Counted from the stretch's first letter, positions 9,526 through 20,180 are shown. The stretch is 64,000 nt of DNA from Weissella bombi (GCF_900094835.1 NZ_FMAO01000001.1:334345-398344), one strand, 5' to 3'. Notes: generated by a model from the sequence alone, not told the origin. Made by a program: numbers and translations.

Positions 9526-10515
9526 TCATCTTTTAACCATCTTTTCGTCTTTTTTAATTAACCTAGCTAACCTTTTTAACAATACAGTCATGACAATAAT
9601 GCCAATCATTAAAATAAGTAACTTATAAAAAATTGCTATCTTACCCACTCCTTGAGTAAAATCCAACACCAACGTTGCTATTATAATATCCAACACTAAA
9701 TGATTACCAAGATACGTCAAAACTACTTTCACTGGTTTTATTGGATAAATAAATTTATTATGACATATGTAAATAACACTGACAGCAAATAGACTAGCGA
9801 CCGTACCAAAAATTGGATGAAAATTATAAGCTACTGTAAAATCAAATGCGCCACTAACACCGCTAATAAACCAAAAAATAATACCAACAAAAAAAGCTGC
9901 AATACTCATCGGCATATTTTCTCGTTCTTTAATAAGAAAACCAAAATAAATAAATGGTTGTGCAATCATTGCTGCTTCAAACGACCAAGGCAACTGCACA
10001 AGGGTTCTAAACCAATAACCAGCTGCTGTAACCAAAATAATTGCTGTTATGATTAACCAACGCTTTTTAAATTTTGTAAGTGCCTTAAAAATTAGTGTTG
10101 CCCAAAATATTGCTAACAATAGCCAAACCAAACCAACACCAAAACTACTTTGTCCAAGTAAAGTATCGGTTGGCCAACCAATACCATAACCAAATGTTTT
10201 AATAATTGTTTTTGTATCTATAAATGGTCGGTTGAGCCATGTTAAATGTCCAGCTAAGATATTCAAAACAATCACGGCAATACCCGTGACAACATAAGGC
10301 ACTACAAATTTTTTTAGTCCGTTTACCAAAAAAGATTTAAACGACCCAGCTACATCTATAAAATAGCCAACCGCAAAAAAGATAGTTGGCACGGTAACTA
10401 TCGTTAAAAATTGATAAATATGTATATGCTGCTGCGCATTAACTAACTGCTCAATAAATAGTATGATAAAAGCTAGACCAACCAGTGACCTCATACGGTT
10501 TCTTTGCTTATCCAT
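9526..10515 (-). CDS. Acyltransferase-3-like integral membrane protein (pair 3)
   Basis: About 329 residues; ATG 10515 follows a GGGGGA ribosome site, so the upstream ATG at 10527 is unlikely. About ten helices. It shares YGIGWPTDTLLG, GLVWLLLAIFW, VQLPWSFEAAMIAQPF with the other two copies. The first helix reads FIILFIEQLV, again with Gln in the His position. It is the first gene of the third acyltransferase/LtaS-like unit and immediately downstream of the apt terminator. Same inferred role as its paralogues. Confidence 0.75.
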   Translation of the reverse strand: MDKQRNRMRSLVGLAFIILFIEQLVNAQQHIHIYQFLTIVTVPTIFFAVGYFIDVAGSFKSFLVNGLKKFVVPYVVTGIAVIVLNILAGHLTWLNRPFIDTKTIIKTFGYGIGWPTDTLLGQSSFGVGLVWLLLAIFWATLIFKALTKFKKRWLIITAIILVTAAGYWFRTLVQLPWSFEAAMIAQPFIYFGFLIKERENMPMSIAAFFVGIIFWFISGVSGAFDFTVAYNFHPIFGTVASLFAVSVIYICHNKFIYPIKPVKVVLTYLGNHLVLDIIIATLVLDFTQGVGKIAIFYKLLILMIGIIVMTVLLKRLARLIKKDEKMVKR

Positions 10516-10540
10516 ATATTCCCCCATTTATAAAAATAAG

Positions 10541-10569
10541 AGGCTCAAACAAGCGTCTGAGCCTCTTTT
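10541..10569 (-). terminator. Terminator of the rnz-recJ-apt unit
   Basis: A 9-10 bp stem (10541-10549 with 10560-10568), followed on the minus strand by TTATTTTTA. It is 11 bases past the apt stop codon. Confidence 0.8.
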
Positions 10570-10580
10570 AAACTATAACT

Positions 10581-11096
10581 TTAGTAACTCATCAATGACA
10601 AGATATCGTATCCTTCAAGTTTTTCACGACCATGTAAATCTTTTAATTCAATCATAAAAGCCAAACCAGCCACTTCACCGCCCAGAGACTCTACCAACTT
10701 AATCGTAGCGGCAATAGTTCCACCTGTAGCAAGTAAATCATCAGTAATTAATACCTTTTCACCAGGCTTAATTGCATCCTTATGCATTTCCAATGCGGCC
10801 TCACCATACTCTAAAGTATATGTCTCACTAACGGTTTCTCTTGGTAATTTACCAGGTTTACGTGCCAAGACAATACCAGTTCCTAATTCGTTAGCAACTG
10901 GTGCCCCAACCAAAAAACCACGAGATTCGGGACCAACTACCACGTTTACATCGCGCATTTTAGCAAAATGCGTAATGCGTCGAGTTGCTTCGGCGTACGC
11001 TTCTGGGTCACCCCATAATGGCGTAATGTCACGGAAGATAACACCCTTTTCAGGAAAATCCGGAATAGAGGCAATATAGTCATTCAAATCCAACAT
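10581..11096 (-). CDS. apt: Adenine phosphoribosyltransferase
   Basis: 171 residues, the normal length of the family. It makes AMP from adenine and PRPP in purine salvage in the cytosol. The PRPP-binding loop [13 protein letters not shown] and the adenine-side segment [15 protein letters not shown] are both clear. It starts four bases after the recJ stop, with its AGGAG ribosome site inside the recJ end, so it is translated from the recJ transcript and closes the rnz-recJ-apt unit before the terminator at 10541-10569. Confidence 0.97.
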   Translation of the reverse strand: MLDLNDYIASIPDFPEKGVIFRDITPLWGDPEAYAEATRRITHFAKMRDVNVVVGPESRGFLVGAPVANELGTGIVLARKPGKLPRETVSETYTLEYGEAALEMHKDAIKPGEKVLITDDLLATGGTIAATIKLVESLGGEVAGLAFMIELKDLHGREKLEGYDILSLMSY

Positions 11097-11100
11097 CTGT

Positions 11101-13407
11101 TTAGCTCTCCTGCTTACTTAAATTCATTAATAATGTTTCTAATTCAGCTGTTGTGCTGTAAATTAGTTGCTGTTCAAGATCTCGCTGAGCCATAAATCTT
11201 TGGAACGTCTTTGTTTCTGTTAGATTCATTGGCGTTGGATTTGGCACAGCATTTAAAACACCATTCTCGATTATAACAAATTTTGCGTCTAAAAACATCT
11301 TTAATATCAGTTGTAAAGTCATTTTATGCATTTTTAAGTGATTTACAGCAGCATCAAATTGCGTATTTAAATCAATATTTTTAAAAGAATTTACAAATTT
11401 AAAGACTTTGGCAAAAGCCTGTTTATCAGGCATTTTCTGTAAATATACAGGATTTTTAACATAAAACATAGGGACCAAACGTCCAGGTACAACGGTTTGC
11501 AATAATTGTTGTAATTGTGATAATGATTCTGGTAGATCAACCAAAACCATCGTCTGTATGTGTAGTTGTTGACTAATATCCTGCCACATTACGGCTTTTG
11601 ATGGTTGACTAATGTAACCAGATAATTGTTGATAATGATTAACATTAAAAAATACATACGTAGCATTCGGTGCAAATGTTTGTTTAGTTAAACGGCTTGT
11701 TCGTTTATCTAAGACTGCAGCACCCTGAGCAACCATATCTTGCAACATTAATTGATAAGTCGTACTACCCCGGAATGTATTTTGACTCATTGTTCCAGCA
11801 ACTTGAAGTGATGAAAAATGACCATCTAAAGCTACTGCCTGATGCCCCCATCCAAACGCAATAACTGGTAGTGCGCCCGTAGTTGTTTGTGCCGTAAATC
11901 GTAAATGCTTACCTTCTGTCATTGTTTTGACCTTATCAACCTTATTAACATTAACCATAAATAAGGGTTCAGGATTACCTTCACCGAACGGTGCCAACAC
12001 CTGTAAATTATCAAAATTTTGCTGTGTAAAATCATCAGCTGTTACTTCGGCAGCAATTTGAAGTTGTGGCTTTTGAGCACCAGCTAAGGATTGCTTAGTT
12101 GCTTCTTCTCGCAACACTAATCTAATTTCTTGCAAATTATCTGTTGGAATAGTCATACCAGCTGCACTAGCATGCCCACCGAATGCTACCATTAAATCCC
12201 GATGCCCATCCAAAGCTGTAAACAGGTCAAACGCCGGTACTGATCGACCTGAGCCTTTCATTTCGTTACCATTTATCGTCAAAGCAATCGTTGGTTTACC
12301 TGTTTGTTCAACTAATTTACTAGCAACAATCCCTAGTACACCTTCGTGCCAGTTTTCACCTGCAACCACTAAGATAGGATCATCTATTAATTTTTCTACT
12401 TGGTCCTGCGCAGCAGTCGTAATATCGTTTACTAATTGTTGACGATTTTGATTTAGCTCATTAACATGTTCAGCTAGTGGTTTCGCGTTCTCAATATCAT
12501 CCATTAATAATAATTGAACACCCGTCGTTGCATCTTCCAAACGTCCCAAAGAATTAAGACGTGGTGCGATTGTAAAACCAATCGTTGATGAATCGATATC
12601 TGACAATTGTGTTCCTGAAGCCGCCAATAATGCTGACAAACCGGGACGCGGATCTAACTTTAAGTTTTCAAGTCCTTGCTTTACGATAATACGATTTTCA
12701 TCTGTTAATGACATCACGTCAGCTACCGTACCTAAAGCAGCTAAATCCAATACTTCATCTGCCGGTTCTTCTAATAGTGCTGACGCAACTTTAAACGCAA
12801 CACCAGCCCCTGACAAACCGCCAAATGGATATGAACCTTCTGGATGACGTGGATGCACGATAGCAGTTGCTACTGGTAATTCTGCTGGCAACTCATGATG
12901 ATCTGTAATAATAACATCAATGCCTTGGGACATTAACCAGGCAACTTCATCTTTACCCGAAACACCATTATCAACCGTAACAAGTAATTGCATCCCCTCA
13001 GCCGCCAACTTTTGGTAGTTAGCTAAATTAGGTCCATAACCATCACTAAATCGACTTGGAACAAAGTAAGATACATTTGCCCCCATTAATTCAAGTGCCC
13101 ATGTCATAATCGCTGTACTAGTCATACCATCGACATCATAATCACCATAAACAACAATTTTCTCACCATTATCAATGGCTTGGAATAAACGTTCAATGGT
13201 TTTATCCATATCATGCAACAAAAATGGATCGTATAAGTCAGAAATTTCAGGTCTTAAAAAGGCATTTGCTGTTTCAACGGTATCGTAACCTCGGTTAACC
13301 AAAATTTTAGCAATTAATTTAGAAATACCAAATGTTTCACTAAGTTCATTCACGGCTTTTTGGTTTTGAATATTTGGCTTTTCCCATTGATAACGTGAAT
13401 TAATCAT
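11101..13407 (-). CDS. recJ: Single-stranded-DNA-specific 5'-3' exonuclease RecJ
   Basis: 768 residues. The DHH phosphoesterase core shows [11 protein letters not shown] and ITDHHELP, followed by the DHHA1 region with [10 protein letters not shown], and a longer C-terminal region typical of Firmicute RecJ. It acts in recombination and repair by degrading single-stranded DNA from the 5' end with Mn/Mg. An AGGAGG ribosome site precedes ATG 13407. It lies 18 bases after rnz and four bases before apt, an arrangement I recall from other lactic acid bacteria. Confidence 0.97.
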   Translation of the reverse strand: MINSRYQWEKPNIQNQKAVNELSETFGISKLIAKILVNRGYDTVETANAFLRPEISDLYDPFLLHDMDKTIERLFQAIDNGEKIVVYGDYDVDGMTSTAIMTWALELMGANVSYFVPSRFSDGYGPNLANYQKLAAEGMQLLVTVDNGVSGKDEVAWLMSQGIDVIITDHHELPAELPVATAIVHPRHPEGSYPFGGLSGAGVAFKVASALLEEPADEVLDLAALGTVADVMSLTDENRIIVKQGLENLKLDPRPGLSALLAASGTQLSDIDSSTIGFTIAPRLNSLGRLEDATTGVQLLLMDDIENAKPLAEHVNELNQNRQQLVNDITTAAQDQVEKLIDDPILVVAGENWHEGVLGIVASKLVEQTGKPTIALTINGNEMKGSGRSVPAFDLFTALDGHRDLMVAFGGHASAAGMTIPTDNLQEIRLVLREEATKQSLAGAQKPQLQIAAEVTADDFTQQNFDNLQVLAPFGEGNPEPLFMVNVNKVDKVKTMTEGKHLRFTAQTTTGALPVIAFGWGHQAVALDGHFSSLQVAGTMSQNTFRGSTTYQLMLQDMVAQGAAVLDKRTSRLTKQTFAPNATYVFFNVNHYQQLSGYISQPSKAVMWQDISQQLHIQTMVLVDLPESLSQLQQLLQTVVPGRLVPMFYVKNPVYLQKMPDKQAFAKVFKFVNSFKNIDLNTQFDAAVNHLKMHKMTLQLILKMFLDAKFVIIENGVLNAVPNPTPMNLTETKTFQRFMAQRDLEQQLIYSTTAELETLLMNLSKQES

Positions 13408-13425
13408 AAATGCCTCCTTGTTCTA

Positions 13426-14403
13426 TTAAATATTATCTGTTTCAGGTAATGCCATTGGTTTTGAATTCGTCTGCTTACCAAACGGTACATCATACACATC
13501 AAAATCATTTACCACACGTGTATTTTCAAAGGTTGCACGTGCTTGATAGGCCAATTCATTTGCTGCTTTACCAGCATAACGCGCTGAAATATGCGTTAAT
13601 AATAAACGACCAACCCCGGCTTCAGCGGCAATTTTAGCAGCTTGAACACTAGTTGTATGATAATGATTACGTGCTTGTTTACCTTCGCCTTTACCGTATG
13701 TTGATTCATGTACCATGACATCAGCATTCTTAGCAAGCAACACTGTATTTTCATTTTTCCGCGTATCACCAATAATAGCAACGCAACGGCCAGGTTGAGC
13801 TTCACCAATGACATCTTTACTATAAATCGTTCGTCCATCAGGTAGAGTAATGTCTTTACCTCGTTTTAGTTGTCCGTATAGTGGGCCTTCTGGCACATTC
13901 AATTCACGTACTCGATCTACTAACAATTCACCTGGATGAGCATGCTCAACAACACGATAACCAAATGATAGAATTCGATGATCTAACGGTAATGCTGTAA
14001 CCGTAAATTTATCAGTTTTTAACACTTCACCACCAGTTTCTGGTAATTCAACGAACTTAAGCGGATACGTTAAATGTGTTTGTGAAACTTGTAGACTAAT
14101 CTCTACAAATTGACGAATTCCCTTTGGACCATATATTGTTAAAGTTTCATCGCCAGCCTGAAAAGAACGTGAAGATAATAGTCCTGGTAATCCATAAATA
14201 TGATCACCATGTAAATGTGTAATAAATATTTTAGTAACCTTACGTGGTCGAATGGTTGATTGTAACATTTGACGTTGTGTCCCTTCACCCACGTCGAACA
14301 ACCAAACTTCATTTATTTCCTCAAGTAATCGTAAAGCAATACCTGTTACATTACGAAAACGTGCTGGAGATCCAGCACCAGTCCCTAGAAACTCAATCTG
14401 CAT
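13426..14403 (-). CDS. rnz: Ribonuclease Z (tRNA 3' processing endonuclease)
   Basis: 325 residues of the metallo-beta-lactamase fold. It cleaves the 3' trailer of tRNA precursors. The zinc-binding motif [15 protein letters not shown], the later VHESTYG and LTHISARY are all present. It starts at ATG 14403 with an AGGAG site and is first in the rnz-recJ-apt unit; the preceding gene is closed off by the terminator at 14463-14492. Its C-terminal 20 residues are polar and probably unstructured. Confidence 0.95.
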   Translation of the reverse strand: MQIEFLGTGAGSPARFRNVTGIALRLLEEINEVWLFDVGEGTQRQMLQSTIRPRKVTKIFITHLHGDHIYGLPGLLSSRSFQAGDETLTIYGPKGIRQFVEISLQVSQTHLTYPLKFVELPETGGEVLKTDKFTVTALPLDHRILSFGYRVVEHAHPGELLVDRVRELNVPEGPLYGQLKRGKDITLPDGRTIYSKDVIGEAQPGRCVAIIGDTRKNENTVLLAKNADVMVHESTYGKGEGKQARNHYHTTSVQAAKIAAEAGVGRLLLTHISARYAGKAANELAYQARATFENTRVVNDFDVYDVPFGKQTNSKPMALPETDNI

Positions 14404-14462
14404 AATAATTAGGAACTCCTTATCTTTTTAACTTATTTGTGCTTATTTCTTTTTGAATTTAA

Positions 14463-14492
14463 TTCAAAAAGAAAACCGCCTAAACGACGGTT
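14463..14492 (-). terminator. Terminator of the 14549-15292 gene
   Basis: A 7-bp stem (14474-14480 with 14486-14492) and five-base loop, followed by TTTTCTTTTTGA on the minus strand. Confidence 0.75.
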
Positions 14493-14548
14493 CATACTAG
14501 TTATAATTTTACCATTTTTTAACCACTTTATACAGCAGTTTAACAGTA

Positions 14549-15292
14549 CTAAAAAGTAATTGTCCTTACTGATGATGGTTTTACAATTTCATTACCTGCC
14601 GAATCCTTAACCGTTGCAAACTGTATATCGAGCGAAGTTAAGTGACGCTCCATTTTTTCAGGCACTAACACAGTTGCTGTCGTTGATGTCGTTTCATAGG
14701 GTACAATCCCTGACGTATTTAGTCGGCCATCATTGTAGATACCGCTTAATATAGACATTGTTGTTCTATTCGAATACTTAACGGCCGTTACCCCAGGTGT
14801 TATTGCTGTCACGACATTATTATTTGTGACATCGTAGTTAATCACTAATGTCACAAACTTAGTATTCAAATTTCGATCATTTAATGTACGTCTAGCCGAT
14901 AAAAGAGCTGTCCGTGTTCGTGCAGTATTTTTAATAATATTAATATTTCTAACATGGTAAGTCATATCACCGTTAGTAATCGTACTATTAACTTTTTTCA
15001 CACCCACCCATTTCTGTTCAAGACCTGACTCTGTCAATTGATATTGGCCGATTTTATTTATCTGTCCACGTTTAACATAATTTTTATTTGCAAGGTCTTT
15101 TTTTGTAGGTTGATATTCTTCATAGCTATCTTGCCCTTTTTTGGCAAAAGGCTGTTTACTATGATTTAATGTTTCTTCTGCCATTGTTCGCACACGGGTT
15201 GGTTGTCCAGTATTGCGATATAATACTAACACCATAATGAGTGCCACAATAACAATTATGGTTGTTAAAAGCCAGCCCATCCGTTTTTGCAT
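14549..15292 (-). CDS. Membrane-anchored exported protein of unknown function
   Basis: 247 residues. One N-terminal helix (residues 6-25) with no lipobox Cys, then a charged linker and a beta-rich domain from about residue 85 to the end that contains paired hydrophobic strands (VTLVINYDVTNNN, IQFATVKDSAGNE). This looks like the DUF4352/DUF5067 type of immunoglobulin-like exported domain common in lactobacilli, but I cannot assign it firmly. It follows the 91-residue gene at 15308 by 15 bases and ends at its own terminator, so the two form a small unit. An extracellular, membrane-tethered location is inferred; no enzyme motif is visible. Confidence 0.7.
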   Translation of the reverse strand: MQKRMGWLLTTIIVIVALIMVLVLYRNTGQPTRVRTMAEETLNHSKQPFAKKGQDSYEEYQPTKKDLANKNYVKRGQINKIGQYQLTESGLEQKWVGVKKVNSTITNGDMTYHVRNINIIKNTARTRTALLSARRTLNDRNLNTKFVTLVINYDVTNNNVVTAITPGVTAVKYSNRTTMSILSGIYNDGRLNTSGIVPYETTSTTATVLVPEKMERHLTSLDIQFATVKDSAGNEIVKPSSVRTITF

Positions 15293-15307
15293 ACTACCCT
15301 TCCTTAA

Positions 15308-15583
15308 TTAGGCTAACACAATAATGTTGTCTATAATTTGATAACCATATATTTTATGTAATAATTGTTCGCTATCACGAATCATTATTTCCGAATCATC
15401 TTCATGATACGCTTTTAAATCATTAATGGTAGTTATTTGGTTAGCATCTAATTCCAAAATTAATTTATTACTATCTTTTCCAACAATTCTAATGAAGGTA
15501 TACCCTGATGAAAATAGTTTTGTCGCTAAAGGACGCTCCAAAGGCATACCCTCTAAAGAAATTTTCAAATCGCCTAGGCGCAT
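15308..15583 (-). CDS. Small conserved-looking protein of unknown function
   Basis: 91 residues from ATG 15583, which has a GGAGG site eight bases upstream; a longer frame from TTG 15607 is less likely. It has no signal peptide or membrane helix. The sequence is a soluble alpha/beta mix with several hydrophobic strands (FIRIVGKDSNKLILEL). It is transcribed with the exported protein at 14549-15292. I do not recognise the family. Confidence 0.6.
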   Translation of the reverse strand: MRLGDLKISLEGMPLERPLATKLFSSGYTFIRIVGKDSNKLILELDANQITTINDLKAYHEDDSEIMIRDSEQLLHKIYGYQIIDNIIVLA

Positions 15584-15616
15584 AGTAACCTCCAATTCCT
15601 TTATCAATTATGCCAT

Positions 15617-15653
15617 ATAAAAAAGCAAGTAACCTTAAACAAAGTCACTTGCT
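15617..15653 (-). terminator. Terminator of the hrcA-grpE-dnaK-dnaJ operon
   Basis: A 7-bp stem (15624-15630 with 15647-15653) followed by TTTTTTATA on the minus strand, nine bases past the dnaJ stop. Confidence 0.8.
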
Positions 15654-15661
15654 CTTATTTT

Positions 15662-16579
15662 TTAACTGAAAAATCCTTTTTTATGTTCGCCGGTCATTGC
15701 TTCTCTAAAAGCTTCAAGTGCTTTCTTTTGTTCCTTATTCAATTTCTTTGGAACATCCACATACAATGTCACAATGTGATCACCATTGTTACCACTACGC
15801 ATATGTGGCGCACCCTTACCACGTAGACGGAAGTTAGTTTCAGTGGCCGTACCAGCTGGAACCTTCAACTTAACATCTCCATGAACGGTCTTAACTGAAA
15901 TTTCTCCACCTAAAGCTGCAGTTGTAAAGTCAATTGGCATACGTGAATAAACTGTTGAACCGTCACGCTCAAAGCCATCCTTTGATGGTGAGACACGGAA
16001 GACAACAAACAAATCTCCGTAAGGTCCACCGTTGAAACCAGCTTCACCTTGACCAGACAAACGCATCTGTTGACCATTTTCAACACCGGCTGGAACAGTA
16101 ACCTTTAGTTCTTTACTTTCTTGCTTGCCATCATCTGTTGAACGAGTATATGAAATTGTTGCTTCTTTACCAAAAACAGCTTCTTCAAAGGTTAGATTCA
16201 TTCGATATTGCAAATCTTGTCCTTTACGTGGACGGTTAGGGTCTTGGAACCCACCACCGAACATCTGACTAAAGATATCACCAAGATCGGAGAAATCACC
16301 GTATTGAGCGTTACCGCCGAAACCACCAAAGCCACCGAAGCCGCCTTGACCACCAGGTTGACCATCAGTCGCACCATATTGATCATACATTGCTCGCTTT
16401 TGCTCGTCACCTAGCGTTTCATATGCTTCTTGAACTTCTTTATATTTTTCTTCAGCACCTGCCTCATGATTGATATCAGGGTGATACTTTTTAGATAACT
16501 TACGGTAAGCCTTCTTAATTTCATCTTGTGAGGCATTTTTATCAACACCTAAACGCTCATATAATTCACTATTATTCAT
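15662..16579 (-). CDS. dnaJ: DnaJ-type Hsp40 co-chaperone lacking the zinc-finger domain
   Basis: 305 residues. The J domain has the HPD motif ([10 protein letters not shown], about residue 33), then a Gly/Phe-rich linker (FGGFGGFGG), then two beta-sandwich substrate-binding domains and a short C-terminal tail. The Cys-rich CxxCxGxG repeats that normally sit in the first beta domain are absent and the protein contains no cysteine at all. It is therefore about 70 residues shorter than a class I DnaJ and belongs to class II by architecture. Even so, it occupies the classical dnaJ position after dnaK, with an AGGAGG ribosome site. It stimulates DnaK ATPase and delivers substrates. No other J-protein gene is in the window. 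Confidence 0.93.
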   Translation of the reverse strand: MNNSELYERLGVDKNASQDEIKKAYRKLSKKYHPDINHEAGAEEKYKEVQEAYETLGDEQKRAMYDQYGATDGQPGGQGGFGGFGGFGGNAQYGDFSDLGDIFSQMFGGGFQDPNRPRKGQDLQYRMNLTFEEAVFGKEATISYTRSTDDGKQESKELKVTVPAGVENGQQMRLSGQGEAGFNGGPYGDLFVVFRVSPSKDGFERDGSTVYSRMPIDFTTAALGGEISVKTVHGDVKLKVPAGTATETNFRLRGKGAPHMRSGNNGDHIVTLYVDVPKKLNKEQKKALEAFREAMTGEHKKGFFS

Positions 16580-16611
16580 GAGGCAAATCCTCCTAAAAAT
16601 TTAATATGTAT

Positions 16612-16643
16612 CGCGATTATGAGCTGCTATTCTCACAATCGCG
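16612..16643. other. Imperfect hairpin in the dnaK-dnaJ intergenic region
   Basis: Inverted repeat CGCGATT (16612-16618) and AATCGCG (16637-16643) with an inner GAG/CTC pairing. No T run follows on the minus strand, so it is not a typical terminator. It could be an mRNA processing or stability element that sets dnaJ level relative to dnaK. Confidence 0.5.
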
Positions 16644-16686
16644 TACGGTCTGTAACGTAGGGGTGTTCAGATCGTTAAATCATTTA

Positions 16687-18519
16687 TTACTTCTTATCAT
16701 CATCTGATACGTCTTCGAAGTCACCATCGACAGTATTGTCATCTGACTTACCATCTTGTGCAGCACCTTCTTGACCTTCAGCTGGTTGTGCTTGTTGATA
16801 CAACTTAACAGCTAATTCTTGAGAAACCTTTTCCAAAGCTTCCTTCTTAGCCTTCATATCTTCTAGATTATCAGCTTCCTTAGCAGCCTTCAAATCAGCA
16901 ACACCGTCTTCTACCGGCTTCTTCTCATCTTCAGGCAACTTGTCGCCAACTTCTTCCAAAGTCTTTTCAGATTGGAAAATCAATTGGTCAACTTCGTTAC
17001 GCAAGTCAGCTTCTTCCTTACGTGCCTTGTCAGCTTCTTCGTTAGCCTTTGCATCATTCATCATACGTTCAATTTCGTCATCTGACAATGATCCAGAGCT
17101 TTGGATAGTAATCTTTTGTTCCTTGTTTGTTCCCAAGTCCTTAGCAGAAACAGAAACAATACCATTACGGTCAATATCAAACTTAACTTCAATTTGAGGT
17201 ACACCACGTGGTGCAGCTGGAATATCTGCTAATTGGAAACGACCCAATGTCTTGTTGTCAGCGGCCATTGAACGCTCACCTTGCAAAACATGGATATCAA
17301 CAGCTGGTTGGTTATCAGCAGCAGTTGAGAATGTTTGTGACTTTGAAGTTGGAATAGTCGTGTTACGATCAATCAACTTTGTGAAGACACCACCCATTGT
17401 TTCAATACCTAATGACAATGGTGTAACATCAAGCAAAACAACATCCTTAACATCACCAGTGATAACACCACCTTGAACGGCTGCACCAAGGGCAACAGCT
17501 TCGTCAGGGTTAATTGAGTGATCTGGTTCCTTACCAGTCAAGTTCTTTACAGATTCTTGAACGGCTGGAATACGAGTTGAACCACCATTTAGGATAACCT
17601 TATCGATTTCATCAATTGATAGACCAGCATCCTTCAAAGCACTACGTACAGGAGCCTCAGCACGCTTTACCAAGTCAGCTGTTAATTGGTTAAATTGTGC
17701 ACGTGACAAAGTCGTTTGCAAGTGCAAAGGACCTTCATCAGTAGCCGTAATAAATGGCAAGTCGATTTGAGCTTCAGTAGCTGATGACAAAGTCTTCTTT
17801 GCTGTTTCAGCTGCATCCTTCAAACGTTGCAAAGCAAGCTTGTCATTCTTTAAATCAACACCGTGTTCCTTCTTGAAGCCATCGGCCAACCAATCAATAA
17901 CCTTTTGATCAAAGTCATCACCACCAAGGTGAGTATCACCATTTGTTGACAATACTTCGAACACACCATCACCTAATTCAAGGACAGAAACATCAAAAGT
18001 TCCACCACCCAAATCATAAACCAAAATCTTTTGGTCTTCATCTAGTTTGTCCAAACCATATGCCAATGAAGAAGCAGTTGGCTCGTTAACAATACGTTCA
18101 ACTTCCAAACCAGCAATCTTACCAGCATCCTTAGTTGCTTGACGTTGTGCATCATTAAAGTAAGCAGGTACCGTGATAACAGCCTTATCAACTGTCTCAC
18201 CTAGATAATCTTCAGCATACTTCTTGATGTATTGCAAAATCATAGCTGAAATTTCTTGTGGTGTATAATCCTTACCATCTACAGTTACTTTGTAACCAGC
18301 TTCACCCATGTGTGACTTGATTGACAAGATAGTATTAGGGTTAGTAATTGCTTGACGCTTTGCTGTATCACCAACTTGCGTCTCACCGTTCTTAAATGAA
18401 ACAGCTGATGGGGTTGTACGTCCACCATTTGGATTAGTAATAATCTTTGGTGAGCCACCTTCCATAACGGCAACAGCTGAGTTTGTAGTTCCTAAATCAA
18501 TTCCAATAATCTTTGACAT
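16687..18519 (-). CDS. dnaK: Chaperone DnaK (Hsp70)
   Basis: 610 residues, full length. It begins [18 protein letters not shown] (phosphate loop), with [18 protein letters not shown] and [13 protein letters not shown] of the ATPase domain, the linker [13 protein letters not shown], the substrate-binding domain, and an acidic tail ending [13 protein letters not shown]. It refolds proteins with DnaJ and GrpE in the cytosol. Third gene of the heat-shock operon; GAGGT ribosome site before ATG 18519. Codon use is strongly biased, as expected for a highly expressed gene. Confidence 0.99.
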   Translation of the reverse strand: MSKIIGIDLGTTNSAVAVMEGGSPKIITNPNGGRTTPSAVSFKNGETQVGDTAKRQAITNPNTILSIKSHMGEAGYKVTVDGKDYTPQEISAMILQYIKKYAEDYLGETVDKAVITVPAYFNDAQRQATKDAGKIAGLEVERIVNEPTASSLAYGLDKLDEDQKILVYDLGGGTFDVSVLELGDGVFEVLSTNGDTHLGGDDFDQKVIDWLADGFKKEHGVDLKNDKLALQRLKDAAETAKKTLSSATEAQIDLPFITATDEGPLHLQTTLSRAQFNQLTADLVKRAEAPVRSALKDAGLSIDEIDKVILNGGSTRIPAVQESVKNLTGKEPDHSINPDEAVALGAAVQGGVITGDVKDVVLLDVTPLSLGIETMGGVFTKLIDRNTTIPTSKSQTFSTAADNQPAVDIHVLQGERSMAADNKTLGRFQLADIPAAPRGVPQIEVKFDIDRNGIVSVSAKDLGTNKEQKITIQSSGSLSDDEIERMMNDAKANEEADKARKEEADLRNEVDQLIFQSEKTLEEVGDKLPEDEKKPVEDGVADLKAAKEADNLEDMKAKKEALEKVSQELAVKLYQQAQPAEGQEGAAQDGKSDDNTVDGDFEDVSDDDKK

Positions 18520-18581
18520 AATAATATTTACCTCTTATTGATTATATTTTTTGTTATTTTTTAATGTTAATGTCTAGCAGT

Positions 18582-19139
18582 TTAATTATAAACAGCTACC
18601 ATAGCTGGTCGAATAACACGATCAGCTAAGACGTAACCCTTTTGAAGAACCGTTGCAATGGTATCAGCTGGATGATCATCATCCGCAGGTACTGATTGAA
18701 TTGCTTGGTGGAAGTTAGGGTCAAATGCTTCACCAGCCTCACCGACTGCTTTCACATCATGCTCTTCAAGGGCTGAAATAAGTGTCTTGTACACCATTTC
18801 AACACCAGTTTTAATTTGTTGTGCCGAATCACCGTCAGCTTCAACTTGCAAAGCACGCTCTAGATTATCCACAGCTGGTAAAATTGAATTTGCTAATTTT
18901 TGGTTAGCAAATTTAACAGCTTGTGATTGCTCCTTTGCAAATCGTGATTGCATGTTTTGCATTTCTGCATGTGCACGCAAATACTTATCCTCTGCTTCAG
19001 AAACTTTTGCTTCTAACTCAGAAATTTGATCTGCTTCAGAAACTTTTGTTTCATTATCAGTATCAACATCGTCATTAACGACGTTTTCTTCACTGGTAAC
19101 TTCGACTTCTTCTTCAGGAGTTTGCTTTTCCTCTGACAT
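18582..19139 (-). CDS. grpE: Nucleotide exchange factor GrpE
   Basis: 185 residues: an acidic, disordered N-terminus (1-40), a long coiled coil (about 40-100) and the C-terminal beta domain with VLQKGYVLADRVIRPAMVAV. It releases ADP from DnaK. It lies 15 bases after hrcA and 62 bases before dnaK in the same operon. Confidence 0.98.
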   Translation of the reverse strand: MSEEKQTPEEEVEVTSEENVVNDDVDTDNETKVSEADQISELEAKVSEAEDKYLRAHAEMQNMQSRFAKEQSQAVKFANQKLANSILPAVDNLERALQVEADGDSAQQIKTGVEMVYKTLISALEEHDVKAVGEAGEAFDPNFHQAIQSVPADDDHPADTIATVLQKGYVLADRVIRPAMVAVYN

Positions 19140-19154
19140 ATCAACACCTCTTTT

Positions 19155-20180
19155 CTAACGATAATATTCTAATAACTGTTGTGCTAAAGCACCTCGGAAC
19201 GCATCAACCAAGCCTATCATGTCAGCATACCGCATTGATGTTGGACCTAATATAGCGATCGCACCAACACCGTACTGTGCAACACGATACGTGGCTGATA
19301 CTAGACTATACGGTGACAATAAACTATTACCATTCTCATCACCAATTTGTACCATTACCCCGTCATTTGCTGTTCCAACTACTCGACGCATATCTATAGC
19401 TGAATCAAGCAATTGATACAATTGCTTAATATCTTGCAAACTAGAATCTGTCGTGAAGTCTAAAACGTTTAAATAACCGCCAATGAACACTTTATCATGA
19501 ATAGAACGTGCCAATACATCACCAAACAGTTGCAAAAACGCAACCGGCGTTCGAATTGTTCGTTCCATTTGCCAAGGTAAGTCACCAGTCAATGTTCGTA
19601 ATACTTCGACAATTGGTTGACTGACTAATGTTTTATTAATGTAATCAACCATGTCATTAAGATTATTTACGGACATACCTTCTGGTAATCGAAAACTTTG
19701 ACTTGTAACTTGTCCATCATTAGTAACAATAATTGCCATAATTTGCTGACCATTAATTGGTACTAGGCGAAAACCTGATAAGCGAATATCTGCTGATTCA
19801 GGCTTTAAAGCAAGAACTGTATAGCCCGTTAGGCTTGCTAACTCATTTACCATCGTCTGCATTAAATCATCAATTTCTTGAAAATTACGACTAAACACAT
19901 GTTCTAAAGATTCTTGAACAACTTTTGATAAACGATGTTGACGCATCAATTCGTCAACATAGTAGCGATAGCCCCGTTGTGAAGGGACGCGACCAGATGA
20001 AGTGTGCTCTTTTTGTAGTAAGCCCAATTCCTCTAATAGTGCCATTTCATTTCGCACAGTTGCTGAACTTACTGTCAAATCTAATTCATTTAATAAAGTT
20101 TTAGATCCAACAGCCCTGCCGGTTTTTGCGTAATCGCGAATTATTGTAGCTAATATAAGCTGCTGTCTTTCCGTTAACAT
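19155..20180 (-). CDS. hrcA: Heat-inducible transcription repressor HrcA
   Basis: 341 residues from ATG 20180, which has the AAGGAGG site seven bases upstream; the in-frame GTG at 20189 overlaps that site and is not favoured. N-terminal winged helix (LTERQQLILATIIRDYAKTG, SSATVRNEMALLEELGLL) and C-terminal GAF-like domain. It binds CIRCE and represses the heat-shock operon, with activity tuned by GroEL in known systems. First gene of hrcA-grpE-dnaK-dnaJ and preceded by two CIRCE elements, so it represses itself. Confidence 0.97.
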   Translation of the reverse strand: MLTERQQLILATIIRDYAKTGRAVGSKTLLNELDLTVSSATVRNEMALLEELGLLQKEHTSSGRVPSQRGYRYYVDELMRQHRLSKVVQESLEHVFSRNFQEIDDLMQTMVNELASLTGYTVLALKPESADIRLSGFRLVPINGQQIMAIIVTNDGQVTSQSFRLPEGMSVNNLNDMVDYINKTLVSQPIVEVLRTLTGDLPWQMERTIRTPVAFLQLFGDVLARSIHDKVFIGGYLNVLDFTTDSSLQDIKQLYQLLDSAIDMRRVVGTANDGVMVQIGDENGNSLLSPYSLVSATYRVAQYGVGAIAILGPTSMRYADMIGLVDAFRGALAQQLLEYYR

